A DNA stretch of 39,652 nucleotides from Parcubacteria group bacterium GW2011_GWA1_47_8 (GTDB lineage: Bacteria; Patescibacteriota; Minisyncoccia; Phycocordibacterales; UBA1550), in the NCBI GenBank assembly GCA_000996605.1, contig LCOP01000001.1, positions 1 through 39,652 of the forward strand, written 5' to 3'. A program made the position numbers and the translations under genes. Every line of letters begins with the position of its first letter. Positions within the stretch are counted from its first letter, which is position 1. Below, piece by piece: positions 32,827-39,652 of this stretch. The notes beneath the pieces were generated by a model. It was not told where the DNA came from and did no database searches. It worked only from the letters and a program-made list of their open reading frames with translations.

Positions 32827-35358
32827 ATGGTTATGAATTACTTAAAATTAAAAATTAAGAACTATTTATATCGCTCCAAATCTTTTTGGACTACAAAGAA
32901 ATGGTTTGAGGATAAACCGATATTTTCATTGTGGAAAGGAGTGTATCGTAGTCGCTATGAGTTCAATAGGTTTAGGGATTATAAAGATATTCTTACACCC
33001 ACTCTCGTCTCTTTTGGAACAGCGGTTTTGTATTCTGTATTTATAATTTTTATTCTAGAGCTTGGTAACCATTATTACCCGACGGGTTTAAAATACGATA
33101 AAGAAGCAGTTGACACCTTTCTGTCTGTTATAGCGAGTATTTCCGGTGTATTTCTGGGTTTGTATTTTACTGCCATATCTGGCATTGCTAGTAGCTACCT
33201 TTTGCGCGCACCTCAAAATGTTAAACAATTTTTTCTTACAGAACCCAGAGGACAACAGTATGTTAGAACTATAGAAATCACAGGAATCGTTAGTGTTTTT
33301 TATATTGTTTTTAAGTCATTCGGATATCAGATTCATCCAATAGGTTTGGCATTTCTATCCCTACTTGTAGCATACATAATTATTAGGTTTTGGCAGGTTG
33401 GAACAAATGTTTTTTATTCACTGGAGCCACAATTTGCGTTGACCTGGATTACCAGAGACATATTTTTTTCTACAAAAAGTATTGCCCCACCAGGTTTACA
33501 GTGGAATAAGTCAGCAATACAAAATCACCACAGGGTAATGGTCTCAGGAAAGTTTGCTTTGATAAAAAACTTGATTCATTTCGGCAAGTCAGAGATGAGG
33601 GTATCTGATGAGCAGTTGGTGGCAGCTATGGGATATATCGGTGGCCTATTGGTTTCTTATGCAGATTTCAAAAAAAAGATTCCCACTAGTAGCTACTGGT
33701 TTGAAACAAAAAATGAATTTCAAGACTGGACGCTCGCGGGATCATCGCAAATTGCTATTGCGTTGAGTACAGGAACCCCCCTTCAACCTAAAAATGTTCG
33801 GAATTACACGTGGTATGAACAAGAAGCTTTAAATATTGCTGTTCAAATTTTTGAATCCTTCTCAGATGCTAGAAAAATACTCTCAAGTGCTCGAGGTCTT
33901 GATATATTAGTTGAAGTTGTGGAGGTTTATGCACAAGATTTTGATGTAAAAGGAGCAGAACTATTGTTTAAGAAAATTAAGGTTGTTAGCGACCATCTCT
34001 ACACAATACAGGCAAATAATACTCAACAGCAGTTGTTTAAGGAGCAACTATCGTTTGTAGATGCCCAAGGAAGACTTGCGATATCAGCAATGTTGGGATT
34101 GATGAAGTATCTCGACAGTCACTCTTGTGAAGACATAGCAAAACGTATCGCTGGGATTGACTGGTTAGCTGATAAGAACATCTATCTCACAGGTCTACCT
34201 GGCGCAATGCTACCCCGACTCGAGTCCTTGTCTAATGATTTACGAAATGAGAAGGAGATTGAAGGAAACTTGATTTCTGCAGATTGGTATATAAAAACGT
34301 ATTGCTTTCAGCAGTATCTTTTCTCCTTGCAGGGTTACTTCAACTTTATAAAATCACTCCACTCCGACCATTTTCAATCAAGCCTCGATAGATTGTTATC
34401 CGCGCAGCAATTACCGCTTGCGGTGCATCTGATTCAAAGGTGGAAAGAATTTTCGGCAAAATATCGAAGAATGATATTTGACCTGAAAAAACACATAGAT
34501 TGTTCTAATTCACATCGTTTATTAGGAGACCTTCCTTGGATTGAGTTTGATTTTGAAAAGGAGAAGCAGGTTGCTTTGGATCGAGAGAAAGATGTAACGG
34601 ATAAAATGATTCAGCTCTTACCACAATTGAAAACTCTCGCTACTGGTGACGATCTGCCTGACTACTTTGGCCAAGCTCTCACAGAGGGCGTACAGGCTTG
34701 TTATGAAGCTTGTGAGGATAACGACCATGAGAGATTGGGAAAGATCCTTCCTGCAGTTTTTGATGCATCTTTAGTAGCTTACGACAGATTGCGTGAAAAG
34801 GTGAAAGATTGGAGCCAAATTGATAGTAAATTGATATTTTCAAGTGAACCGTTGGAAAATCTCTTTGAAATCAGCGGATACGCAAAACTCTATTCTGAGC
34901 TATATCAAAACCCCGAACTTTGGAGCGTGGTCGAGCGTTTATGGAATATATATTTTCAAGCTGTTGATGCCAAACAAGTGATTCAATTTATCGCTACAAT
35001 GAGTAGCTATCGAGATGGTGTCTTCCAGATAATGCCACAAGCTATGTTAAGAAGTAACTGGCAGATTGGTTTTGAACATAAATTGAGAGAACGTGGCATA
35101 CCGGTGTTTCCAGATAGTGGGAGTTATGATTCCGTAAATGGACGCAGACAGCCAACTCACACAAGTCCTGTAATACGAGTTCTTGAGCGGTCAGGTGGTT
35201 TAAGATTGATGGCTTCGGCAAGAGACATTTTCTTTGCTACGTATTTATCAAGTCTCCCTGCTGCGGAAGGAATAGAGCTTCCCGACAGACACAACTTCAA
35301 GGAATCAATTCAAGAGGAATCGCAAAATCCTAACCAAGAAATAGATGAAGATGAATAA
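32827..35358 (+). CDS. Large four-TM membrane protein of unknown function
   Basis: 843 residues. Hydrophobic segments lie at about 59-80, 98-122, 147-165 and 170-190. The remaining ~640 residues are soluble and largely helical, with many aromatic and charged residues and no motif I recognise. Four N-terminal helices on a big presumably cytoplasmic domain resemble the general layout of membrane effectors in defence systems, but no known family is identified. It overlaps the next gene by 14 bases (the GATGAAGATGAATAA end contains the next start), so the two are probably translationally coupled. ATG at 32833 is an alternative start. Confidence 0.7.
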   Translation: MVMNYLKLKIKNYLYRSKSFWTTKKWFEDKPIFSLWKGVYRSRYEFNRFRDYKDILTPTLVSFGTAVLYSVFIIFILELGNHYYPTGLKYDKEAVDTFLSVIASISGVFLGLYFTAISGIASSYLLRAPQNVKQFFLTEPRGQQYVRTIEITGIVSVFYIVFKSFGYQIHPIGLAFLSLLVAYIIIRFWQVGTNVFYSLEPQFALTWITRDIFFSTKSIAPPGLQWNKSAIQNHHRVMVSGKFALIKNLIHFGKSEMRVSDEQLVAAMGYIGGLLVSYADFKKKIPTSSYWFETKNEFQDWTLAGSSQIAIALSTGTPLQPKNVRNYTWYEQEALNIAVQIFESFSDARKILSSARGLDILVEVVEVYAQDFDVKGAELLFKKIKVVSDHLYTIQANNTQQQLFKEQLSFVDAQGRLAISAMLGLMKYLDSHSCEDIAKRIAGIDWLADKNIYLTGLPGAMLPRLESLSNDLRNEKEIEGNLISADWYIKTYCFQQYLFSLQGYFNFIKSLHSDHFQSSLDRLLSAQQLPLAVHLIQRWKEFSAKYRRMIFDLKKHIDCSNSHRLLGDLPWIEFDFEKEKQVALDREKDVTDKMIQLLPQLKTLATGDDLPDYFGQALTEGVQACYEACEDNDHERLGKILPAVFDASLVAYDRLREKVKDWSQIDSKLIFSSEPLENLFEISGYAKLYSELYQNPELWSVVERLWNIYFQAVDAKQVIQFIATMSSYRDGVFQIMPQAMLRSNWQIGFEHKLRERGIPVFPDSGSYDSVNGRRQPTHTSPVIRVLERSGGLRLMASARDIFFATYLSSLPAAEGIELPDRHNFKESIQEESQNPNQEIDEDE

Positions 35359-36391
35359 CTTTATTAAAAAATCCAAAGAATTTATAAAGTCTTTCTTAAA
35401 AGACCCACTCTTTTTGAATAGATGGGAAGAGTCATGGTACTCTCGTCGCCGTGATGATAATCAGTTGTCAGTAAGAATTTCTGGACGTCATAGAAGAAAA
35501 GCCTATCCATATTACGGAGATTCCCATCTGTTTGTTGAAGATATGTACACGGGAATTATGCCCTTTATGATTTACAAGGGGGAAAGAGAAAAATATCCAG
35601 CAAGAATTGAACCAGCTACTACAACTCAAAAACAGAGGATAATTGCTAGCGGTATTTCCCAGCGAGATCACACATTCTTTTTAGAAGACGCAATATGTGA
35701 ATTTGTTAGAACAACTGCCCACATTCTTTTTTCTGATGGCGTAGCGTTTTACGAGATTGTCTACAAGAAAAATGAGGTGGGCGAAATTGAGAGTTTTGAA
35801 TTTGAGTTATTACAACCTTTTTACCTGTTCCGTTTTTGGAAAAACTATTACCAAGTTGTACCGTGGTGGGAAGCAAAAGAATCTCGCATACGTGCCCAGA
35901 TAGTAAAAATACCCGCTGAAAAGATTCTGCGCATTGATTTTCCAAAGCGATACGGAGGAAAACGAAAGATCTACTCTTTGCTAAAGCGTTTGTATCAATT
36001 AAGTAAAGAATTGATACCTGAATTTCAAATGCAGGCTATGGGTAAGAATGAGAATATCGGCTTTAATCTAGATGAGTTTAGTAAGGCAAAATATTTGGAG
36101 ATTGCAAAACTTACCACCCAGTATGGGTGGAACCAGCGTCAGCGTTCAGATAAATATATTACTGAGTATTATTCAATGATCCGTTTTCTACGTGAAAAAA
36201 AACTAGAAGCAACTATTAGAACCCATATTATTGCATCTCTAAACGAAGTTCTTAATCGTCCTCCTTTAAATCTCAACGCTACGATAATTATTGAGAACTT
36301 GTTTTCTGTTGAAAAGGTTGGGGAGCAAGAAAGGCTCTTAGAAAAAGGAAATGTTAAGTTTATGGATCTTTTTAATTCACTCAAAATTTAA
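35345..36391 (+). CDS. Protein with phage-portal-like sequence features
   Basis: 348 residues. The middle reads AICEFVRTTAHILFSDGVAFYEIVYKK, then a Glu-rich strand and LLQPFYLFRFWKNYYQVVP, then KIPAEKILRIDFP. This order (helix, 'GxAfYEi' strand, 'l-l-p' strand, 'ip.e.il.i..p' before a helical stem) resembles portal proteins of tailed phages. The usual crown and length (~400-500) are reduced. It is not next to the terminase, which is 14 kb away on the other strand. It is coupled to the membrane protein upstream. The portal similarity is my reading, unsupported by any search; it may be an unrelated family. Confidence 0.45.
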   Translation: MKMNNFIKKSKEFIKSFLKDPLFLNRWEESWYSRRRDDNQLSVRISGRHRRKAYPYYGDSHLFVEDMYTGIMPFMIYKGEREKYPARIEPATTTQKQRIIASGISQRDHTFFLEDAICEFVRTTAHILFSDGVAFYEIVYKKNEVGEIESFEFELLQPFYLFRFWKNYYQVVPWWEAKESRIRAQIVKIPAEKILRIDFPKRYGGKRKIYSLLKRLYQLSKELIPEFQMQAMGKNENIGFNLDEFSKAKYLEIAKLTTQYGWNQRQRSDKYITEYYSMIRFLREKKLEATIRTHIIASLNEVLNRPPLNLNATIIIENLFSVEKVGEQERLLEKGNVKFMDLFNSLKI

Positions 36392-36414
36392 TCGTTACTA
36401 ATATCAAACCATAT

Positions 36415-37119
36415 ATGCGTAACGAAAAAATCAACTCAAAGATTGTCACTCTCTGGAATAAGTATTTTCAGAATGACCAAGATGTATACGCTCCGCTTTT
36501 CTACGATGAATTTAAGAAGGGCGGTTTGCTGTTTGTCGGCATGAATCCGTCTTTCAGTGCAAGAGGATTTAAGACGATTCTTCAGAATACAGAATATAAA
36601 GACATGGATCCCGATACATTCTTCAAATGGAGCAACATATCTTCCAATCCTAAGTTGATAGATGACTGCATCAAAGTAGAAAACTACGCATACCAAAACT
36701 ACTCGCTGTACTTCGGTCGTCCTGTTGAAATAGCCAAGAATGTTGGCCTCGATTGGCAACACATTGATCTCTTTCTCTACAAAGAAACGTCGCAGACTGA
36801 TTTCATGAATCGTGTCCGAAGCAAGGGTGTTTTGAACGAGTTTGGTATGGATCAGATAAAATTGTTTGAGGACATTTTAGTTCAAATTGAACCTCGCTGT
36901 GTCGTGGTCAGCAATGCGACTGGCTCGGAAATACTACGCGAATATATAAAGAGTGATCTTTCGTGGGATGCAGAGCGGGGCTTTCACTGGTTCACAAGAG
37001 GAGGCAAGAAAATTCCAATGTTCTTCTCCTCAATGCTGAGCGGACAACGTGCCCTTGATCGCTGGTCATACGAGCGACTTGTGTGGCACATAGGGCAAGC
37101 GGTGAATATCTCAAAATAG
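36415..37119 (+). CDS. Uracil-DNA glycosylase superfamily protein
   Basis: 234 residues. LLFVGMNPSFSARGF (residues ~38-52) matches motif 1 of the UDG fold (G-x-N-P-S). A C-terminal FFSSMLSGQRALDRWSYERLVWHI matches the position of motif 2, where classical enzymes have HPS. Here the His is replaced and the segment is SSMLSGQ, as I recall for a divergent subfamily. Base-excision activity is possible but the substrate is unknown. A UDG-superfamily glycosylase (Brig1) is known as an anti-phage protein that acts on modified bases. The stop is 2 bases before the HEPN gene. Confidence 0.65.
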   Translation: MRNEKINSKIVTLWNKYFQNDQDVYAPLFYDEFKKGGLLFVGMNPSFSARGFKTILQNTEYKDMDPDTFFKWSNISSNPKLIDDCIKVENYAYQNYSLYFGRPVEIAKNVGLDWQHIDLFLYKETSQTDFMNRVRSKGVLNEFGMDQIKLFEDILVQIEPRCVVVSNATGSEILREYIKSDLSWDAERGFHWFTRGGKKIPMFFSSMLSGQRALDRWSYERLVWHIGQAVNISK

Positions 37120-37121
37120 AT

Positions 37122-38267
37122 ATGGAAGATACCCTAGATACAGCAAAAAATGAGAAGCTCGCGGCGATATTTTCTAAATTAGAAAAACCCACTACTTCAG
37201 ATTGGATGTTGGGTCATGAGTATTCATTTACCAAAGTAAGTATTTCGACTTCAGTACCGGAGGCATATTTACTGAAGCACGTTTTCGCTGATAGTTTGGG
37301 TTTCCCCTGTGACTACATGCCGATGGAAAAAGTTTTGTGGGAAATCTGCTTCATAATAAATGGAATTCTATGTAAGGTTGTAAGTCATAAATTCGGGCAT
37401 CGCTTATACATAGGTTCTGCTGATGAGGATACCGTTTCAAAGACCACAGACTATCTTGTTGGAATATTTAATTCTGCGACAGCCTTCCTCTCTACGCTTC
37501 TTAAGGATTACGCAGACATAGAAATAAAGAAAGGCAATGTCAGTATTGATAACCAGTATTCTAGCTTACGAGCTACATATGACTATTTCAGGGATGAAGC
37601 AAAGAAAAAACGAGCTGAGAAAGTGGAGATTACTCCGAAGGAATCGGCCAATCAATTACTACCAGGATGGAACGCTGAGATGGAAAAATTGAGACATGCC
37701 TCCTATCTTGACCAAGGAGCATACTTTGCCTTTTTCGGATTACTCGAACACGTACTAGTTCTCTTTTTGGCATTTAATGATTTTGATCCAAAAACAGAGC
37801 ATCTAAAAGAATTCATTTTTCGTCCCTGGGCTGACAAGTATAAACGGGCATTTAATTTAAGATCTGACAAAGAGGCAGATCGTCACTACCAGTTACTTAT
37901 TGCTATTTCAAGAAAATATAGGAATCCTCAGGCACACGGGATGTTTAATAAAGAAGGCAGAAGCATGGCTTTCTTTTTAGAGGGTACAGGTTTATTGTCG
38001 GCACATTTTTCAAATGAGGAGAGTAATATTCCTCAATGGGTTCGTGGTGATGGAAAGGAGCTTGAGGAGTTGGGTGATTTTCTTTTATGGCTTGAAGGTC
38101 ATACTACATACAAAGTTCCAATGCAGATTATTAAGGGAGGTCTCAGGATACATTTTTCAGAAGAAGGTCGGCAAATATACAAAGATTTAATGAACGACGG
38201 CGATGCATCAGAATTTGTGGAGCATGAAAATCTGATAGCTGATGATCATGGGAATATGGATTGGTGA
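37122..38267 (+). CDS. HEPN-motif protein, possible ribonuclease
   Basis: 381 residues from ATG 37122. Near residue 267 a helix ends in SRKYRNPQAHGMF, with R267-N-P-Q-A-H272, the R-N-x3-H signature of HEPN ribonucleases (Cas13, RnlA, HepT, abortive-infection proteins). An upstream helix (YFAFFGLLEHVLVLFLAF) fits the first HEPN helix with its acidic residue. The N-terminal ~190 residues are unrecognised. Adjacent to the UDG-like gene with 2 bases between, it is likely a co-expressed partner. RNA cleavage on infection is an inference. Confidence 0.65.
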   Translation: MEDTLDTAKNEKLAAIFSKLEKPTTSDWMLGHEYSFTKVSISTSVPEAYLLKHVFADSLGFPCDYMPMEKVLWEICFIINGILCKVVSHKFGHRLYIGSADEDTVSKTTDYLVGIFNSATAFLSTLLKDYADIEIKKGNVSIDNQYSSLRATYDYFRDEAKKKRAEKVEITPKESANQLLPGWNAEMEKLRHASYLDQGAYFAFFGLLEHVLVLFLAFNDFDPKTEHLKEFIFRPWADKYKRAFNLRSDKEADRHYQLLIAISRKYRNPQAHGMFNKEGRSMAFFLEGTGLLSAHFSNEESNIPQWVRGDGKELEELGDFLLWLEGHTTYKVPMQIIKGGLRIHFSEEGRQIYKDLMNDGDASEFVEHENLIADDHGNMDW

Positions 38268-38306
38268 TATAAAGTATCCAAAATAAAAACAATACCAAGT
38301 TTTTAC

Positions 38307-38633
38307 TTACTCGCGTCTCCCAAGCTCTTTACCGAGTGGCCCTTCAATTAGTTCAGTGATGGTACCTACCAAACGAGGCCACGGCATAATACCTCTATAC
38401 CAAAGAAGCATGTTATCTGTCCTAAGTCGGAGAAGCTTCAGGAACTTCTGCCAAGTAAACCCTAGAGGCTTTAACTCATACTTCCATTGGCCCCAGAGGT
38501 ACTTTGGGAGCTGATTACCTGCCCAGACGACATAAGAGTCCCAGTCAATCGTGGGATCGCTAAAGGTGGTATTTTTTAGCTCTTGCATCCAAGCTTTTAC
38601 CTCCTTAGGTTCTGGTGGGGTAGTTATCTTCAT
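38307..38633 (-). CDS. Hypothetical 108-residue Trp-rich protein
   Basis: Eight Trp residues in 108, for example WDSYVVWAGNQLPKYLWGQWKYELKPLGFTW. No membrane helix or known motif is seen. It has a good promoter (TTGACT-16-TATACT) ending 6 bases before its ATG, which supports a real gene. It is convergent with the HEPN gene. Function unknown. Confidence 0.6.
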   Translation of the reverse strand: MKITTPPEPKEVKAWMQELKNTTFSDPTIDWDSYVVWAGNQLPKYLWGQWKYELKPLGFTWQKFLKLLRLRTDNMLLWYRGIMPWPRLVGTITELIEGPLGKELGRRE

Positions 38634-38639
38634 ACCCCA

Positions 38640-38667
38640 AGTATATAGGGTATGAAGCAGAAGTCAA
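38640..38667 (-). promoter_or_regulatory. Promoter of the 108-residue gene
   Basis: On the minus strand, TTGACT (38667-38662), a 16-base spacer, TATACT (38645-38640), then 6 bases to the ATG. This is the strongest promoter read in the accessory region. Confidence 0.65.
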
Positions 38668-38685
38668 TAAAGTCAAACTCATTGT

Positions 38686-38762
38686 AAATGAGACAGTGAC
38701 CGAGACGGGTGTTTTGTGTCTCATTTGTAACATTCACAAAAACACCCCACAGACCGAGACGG
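38686..38762. repeat. Nested inverted and direct repeats, possible insertion-sequence end
   Basis: AAATGAGACA (38686-38695) inverted to TGTCTCATTT (38717-38726). GGTGTTTTGTG (38708-38718) is near-inverted to CACAAAAACACC (38735-38746). The direct repeat GACCGAGACGG is at 38698-38708 and 38752-38762. No transposase gene is present. Together with 38763-39027 this gene-free stretch is about 390 bases. Confidence 0.45.
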
Positions 38763-38894
38763 CTCGTCTAAGGAGTAGAAGGGATGCTAAAATGTTCTTA
38801 CAAGGCCTCACCCCACGTATTTGAGACCGCGACAGTCAGTCCGCGGTAAAGTTTGTTGCATTTTATTGTGTAATAATCTTTGAAATAAATGGCT

Positions 38895-38924
38895 CCTGAC
38901 CCTATTTCGGACTGACCCTATTTC
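38895..38924 (+). repeat. 14-bp tandem-like direct repeat
   Basis: CTGACCCTATTTCG occurs at 38895-38908 and 38911-38924, separated by two bases. Confidence 0.6.
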
Positions 38925-39014
38925 GTGAGAAAAATCCCAAGTTGGAATTTGCGACATATTTGGCAGTGATAGCGGGGAAGTAAAATAAAACTTTCTTTGC
39001 GTTAGTATTGGTGG

Positions 39015-39020
39015 TAAACT
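39015..39020 (+). promoter_or_regulatory. -10 box (TAAACT) for the 190-residue gene
   Basis: TAAACT ends 7 bases before the ATG at 39028. Confidence 0.45.
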
Positions 39021-39027
39021 AAAGATT

Positions 39028-39600
39028 ATGGAAAAAATCTCTGTGCTTCAGAATCAACCGAACATAGAAAAAGAGGTACGAATTGAAACAGTTGAACGGC
39101 AGGAATGTGTTGTTTTTATTGATGCTATAAAAAAAGATACTATTGATACGTTCCCTTTTTTATCAGAAGAAGAAAGAGATACTTTTTCAAAAAAACTGGA
39201 CTTATTAAGTGAAAATAACGAAGTTATCTCTAGTCCTGTTATTTTAATAGGACGCCTCCGTTCAATAATTGCTACTTTAAATAACAGTCATACAAAATTA
39301 GAAGAAGATGTAAAAGAAAAACAGTACTGGCTTGAGAACCCAATACGGTACAAAGCTGGTACATTTTGGGTAGATATAGAAAGTGGAACTTTTGAAGTCG
39401 TTAGTTTAAACGGTGTTTCAATCACTAATCTGGTCACAGAAAAGAGAAAAGAAATAGGAGGTGGTACGGATGACTGGCAAATTAATCTAGCCTTGGGAGC
39501 TATCATGACTTCGAAAAATGAATCTGGTGTTACTGTTGAGATAAAAAACAAGAACGGTAAAACTCGTTTCCCTGCGGTCTCTGCCGCAGGGACATTGTAG
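39028..39600 (+). CDS. Hypothetical protein
   Basis: 190 residues. The N-terminal half is acidic and helical (residues ~30-105, with IGRLRSIIATLNNSHTKLEEDVKEKQYWL as a likely coiled coil). The C-terminal half is predicted beta-rich (AGTFWVDIESGTFEVVSLNG). No signal peptide, membrane helix or recognised motif is seen. It is monocistronic, with its own -10 box and a hairpin after the stop. Function unknown. Confidence 0.6.
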   Translation: MEKISVLQNQPNIEKEVRIETVERQECVVFIDAIKKDTIDTFPFLSEEERDTFSKKLDLLSENNEVISSPVILIGRLRSIIATLNNSHTKLEEDVKEKQYWLENPIRYKAGTFWVDIESGTFEVVSLNGVSITNLVTEKRKEIGGGTDDWQINLALGAIMTSKNESGVTVEIKNKNGKTRFPAVSAAGTL

Positions 39601-39606
39601 GAAAGT

Positions 39607-39627
39607 CTGAAAACCCTCGGTTTTCAG
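39607..39627 (+). terminator. Hairpin between the 190-residue gene and the next gene
   Basis: CTGAAAACC pairs perfectly with GGTTTTCAG around CTC. No T-run follows on the plus strand, so termination is uncertain. Confidence 0.4.
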
Positions 39628-39628
39628 G

Positions 39629-39634
39629 TATACT
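39629..39634 (+). promoter_or_regulatory. -10 box (TATACT) for the gene at the right edge
   Basis: TATACT ends 6 bases before the ATG at 39641. Confidence 0.45.
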
Positions 39635-39640
39635 GAGCCC

Positions 39641-39652
39641 ATGACACAAAAA
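39641..39652 (+). CDS. Start of a gene cut by the window edge
   Basis: ATG ACA CAA AAA (MTQK) placed 6 bases after a TATACT box, the same layout as other genes here. Only four codons are visible, so no identity can be given. Confidence 0.3.

Noticed and set aside
1..39652. Alternative genetic code with TGA as glycine
   Set aside because: TGA ends well-defined genes such as the pilM-like and res genes, and an RF2 gene is present.

Overview
The window looks like a chromosome segment of a Candidate Phyla Radiation (Patescibacteria) bacterium, most likely a Parcubacteria-type lineage. The evidence is reduced or lineage-typical gene forms: an alanyl-tRNA synthetase of 591 residues that stops after the editing domain, a short RF2 of 295 residues, a half-size EamA transporter, a PilM-like actin fold followed by a baseplate-J-like membrane protein, and an ATP-cone/restriction-endonuclease fusion. 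Shine-Dalgarno sequences are mostly absent. TATACT-type -10 boxes instead lie 6-9 nt in front of many start codons. TGA is used as an ordinary stop and an RF2 is encoded, so the code appears standard.

Positions 1-17.4 kb are a housekeeping backbone of roughly even base composition. In order they hold: a gene end; a CAP-domain envelope protein; a PolB-like 3'-5' exonuclease; a RecB/Cas4-like nuclease; a QueC-like PP-loop protein with an apparent frameshift; the ATP-cone/REase fusion; MgtC; a 30-residue membrane peptide; EamA; alaS; a minus-strand gene broken by two compensating frameshifts; the PilM-like and baseplate-J-like pair; a degraded gene; tRNA-Asp, tRNA-Thr(GGT) and tRNA-Thr(CGT); a NUDIX hydrolase; prfB; ftsE-ftsX; and pyrG. 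Many of these are single-gene units with their own -10 box or hairpin terminator.

After tRNA-Gln (17485-17555) the sequence becomes an AT-richer accessory region. A minus-strand block (18556-23900) reads, in transcription order, ParB-methyltransferase fusion, second DNA methyltransferase, small terminase-like HTH protein, large terminase, large serine recombinase. It is a phage-packaging and mobility cassette with no capsid or tail genes. A 614-base non-coding stretch (23901-24514) with several dyad symmetries separates it from a plus-strand block running to 38267.

The plus-strand block looks like a defence island. It has a PD-(D/E)XK-type protein, a small excisionase/MerR-like HTH, and a tightly packed SNF2 helicase, type III Mod and type III Res. 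These are followed by an 843-residue four-TM membrane protein overlapping a gene with portal-like sequence features, then a UDG-superfamily protein 2 nt ahead of a protein with an R-N-x3-H HEPN motif. The most plausible undescribed systems are the membrane/portal-like pair, the UDG/HEPN pair, and the SNF2-Mod-Res arrangement. The right end (38.3-39.65 kb) holds a small minus-strand gene, a repeat-rich remnant, a 190-residue protein of unknown function and the start of a further gene. All assignments come from reading the sequence; no database search was run.
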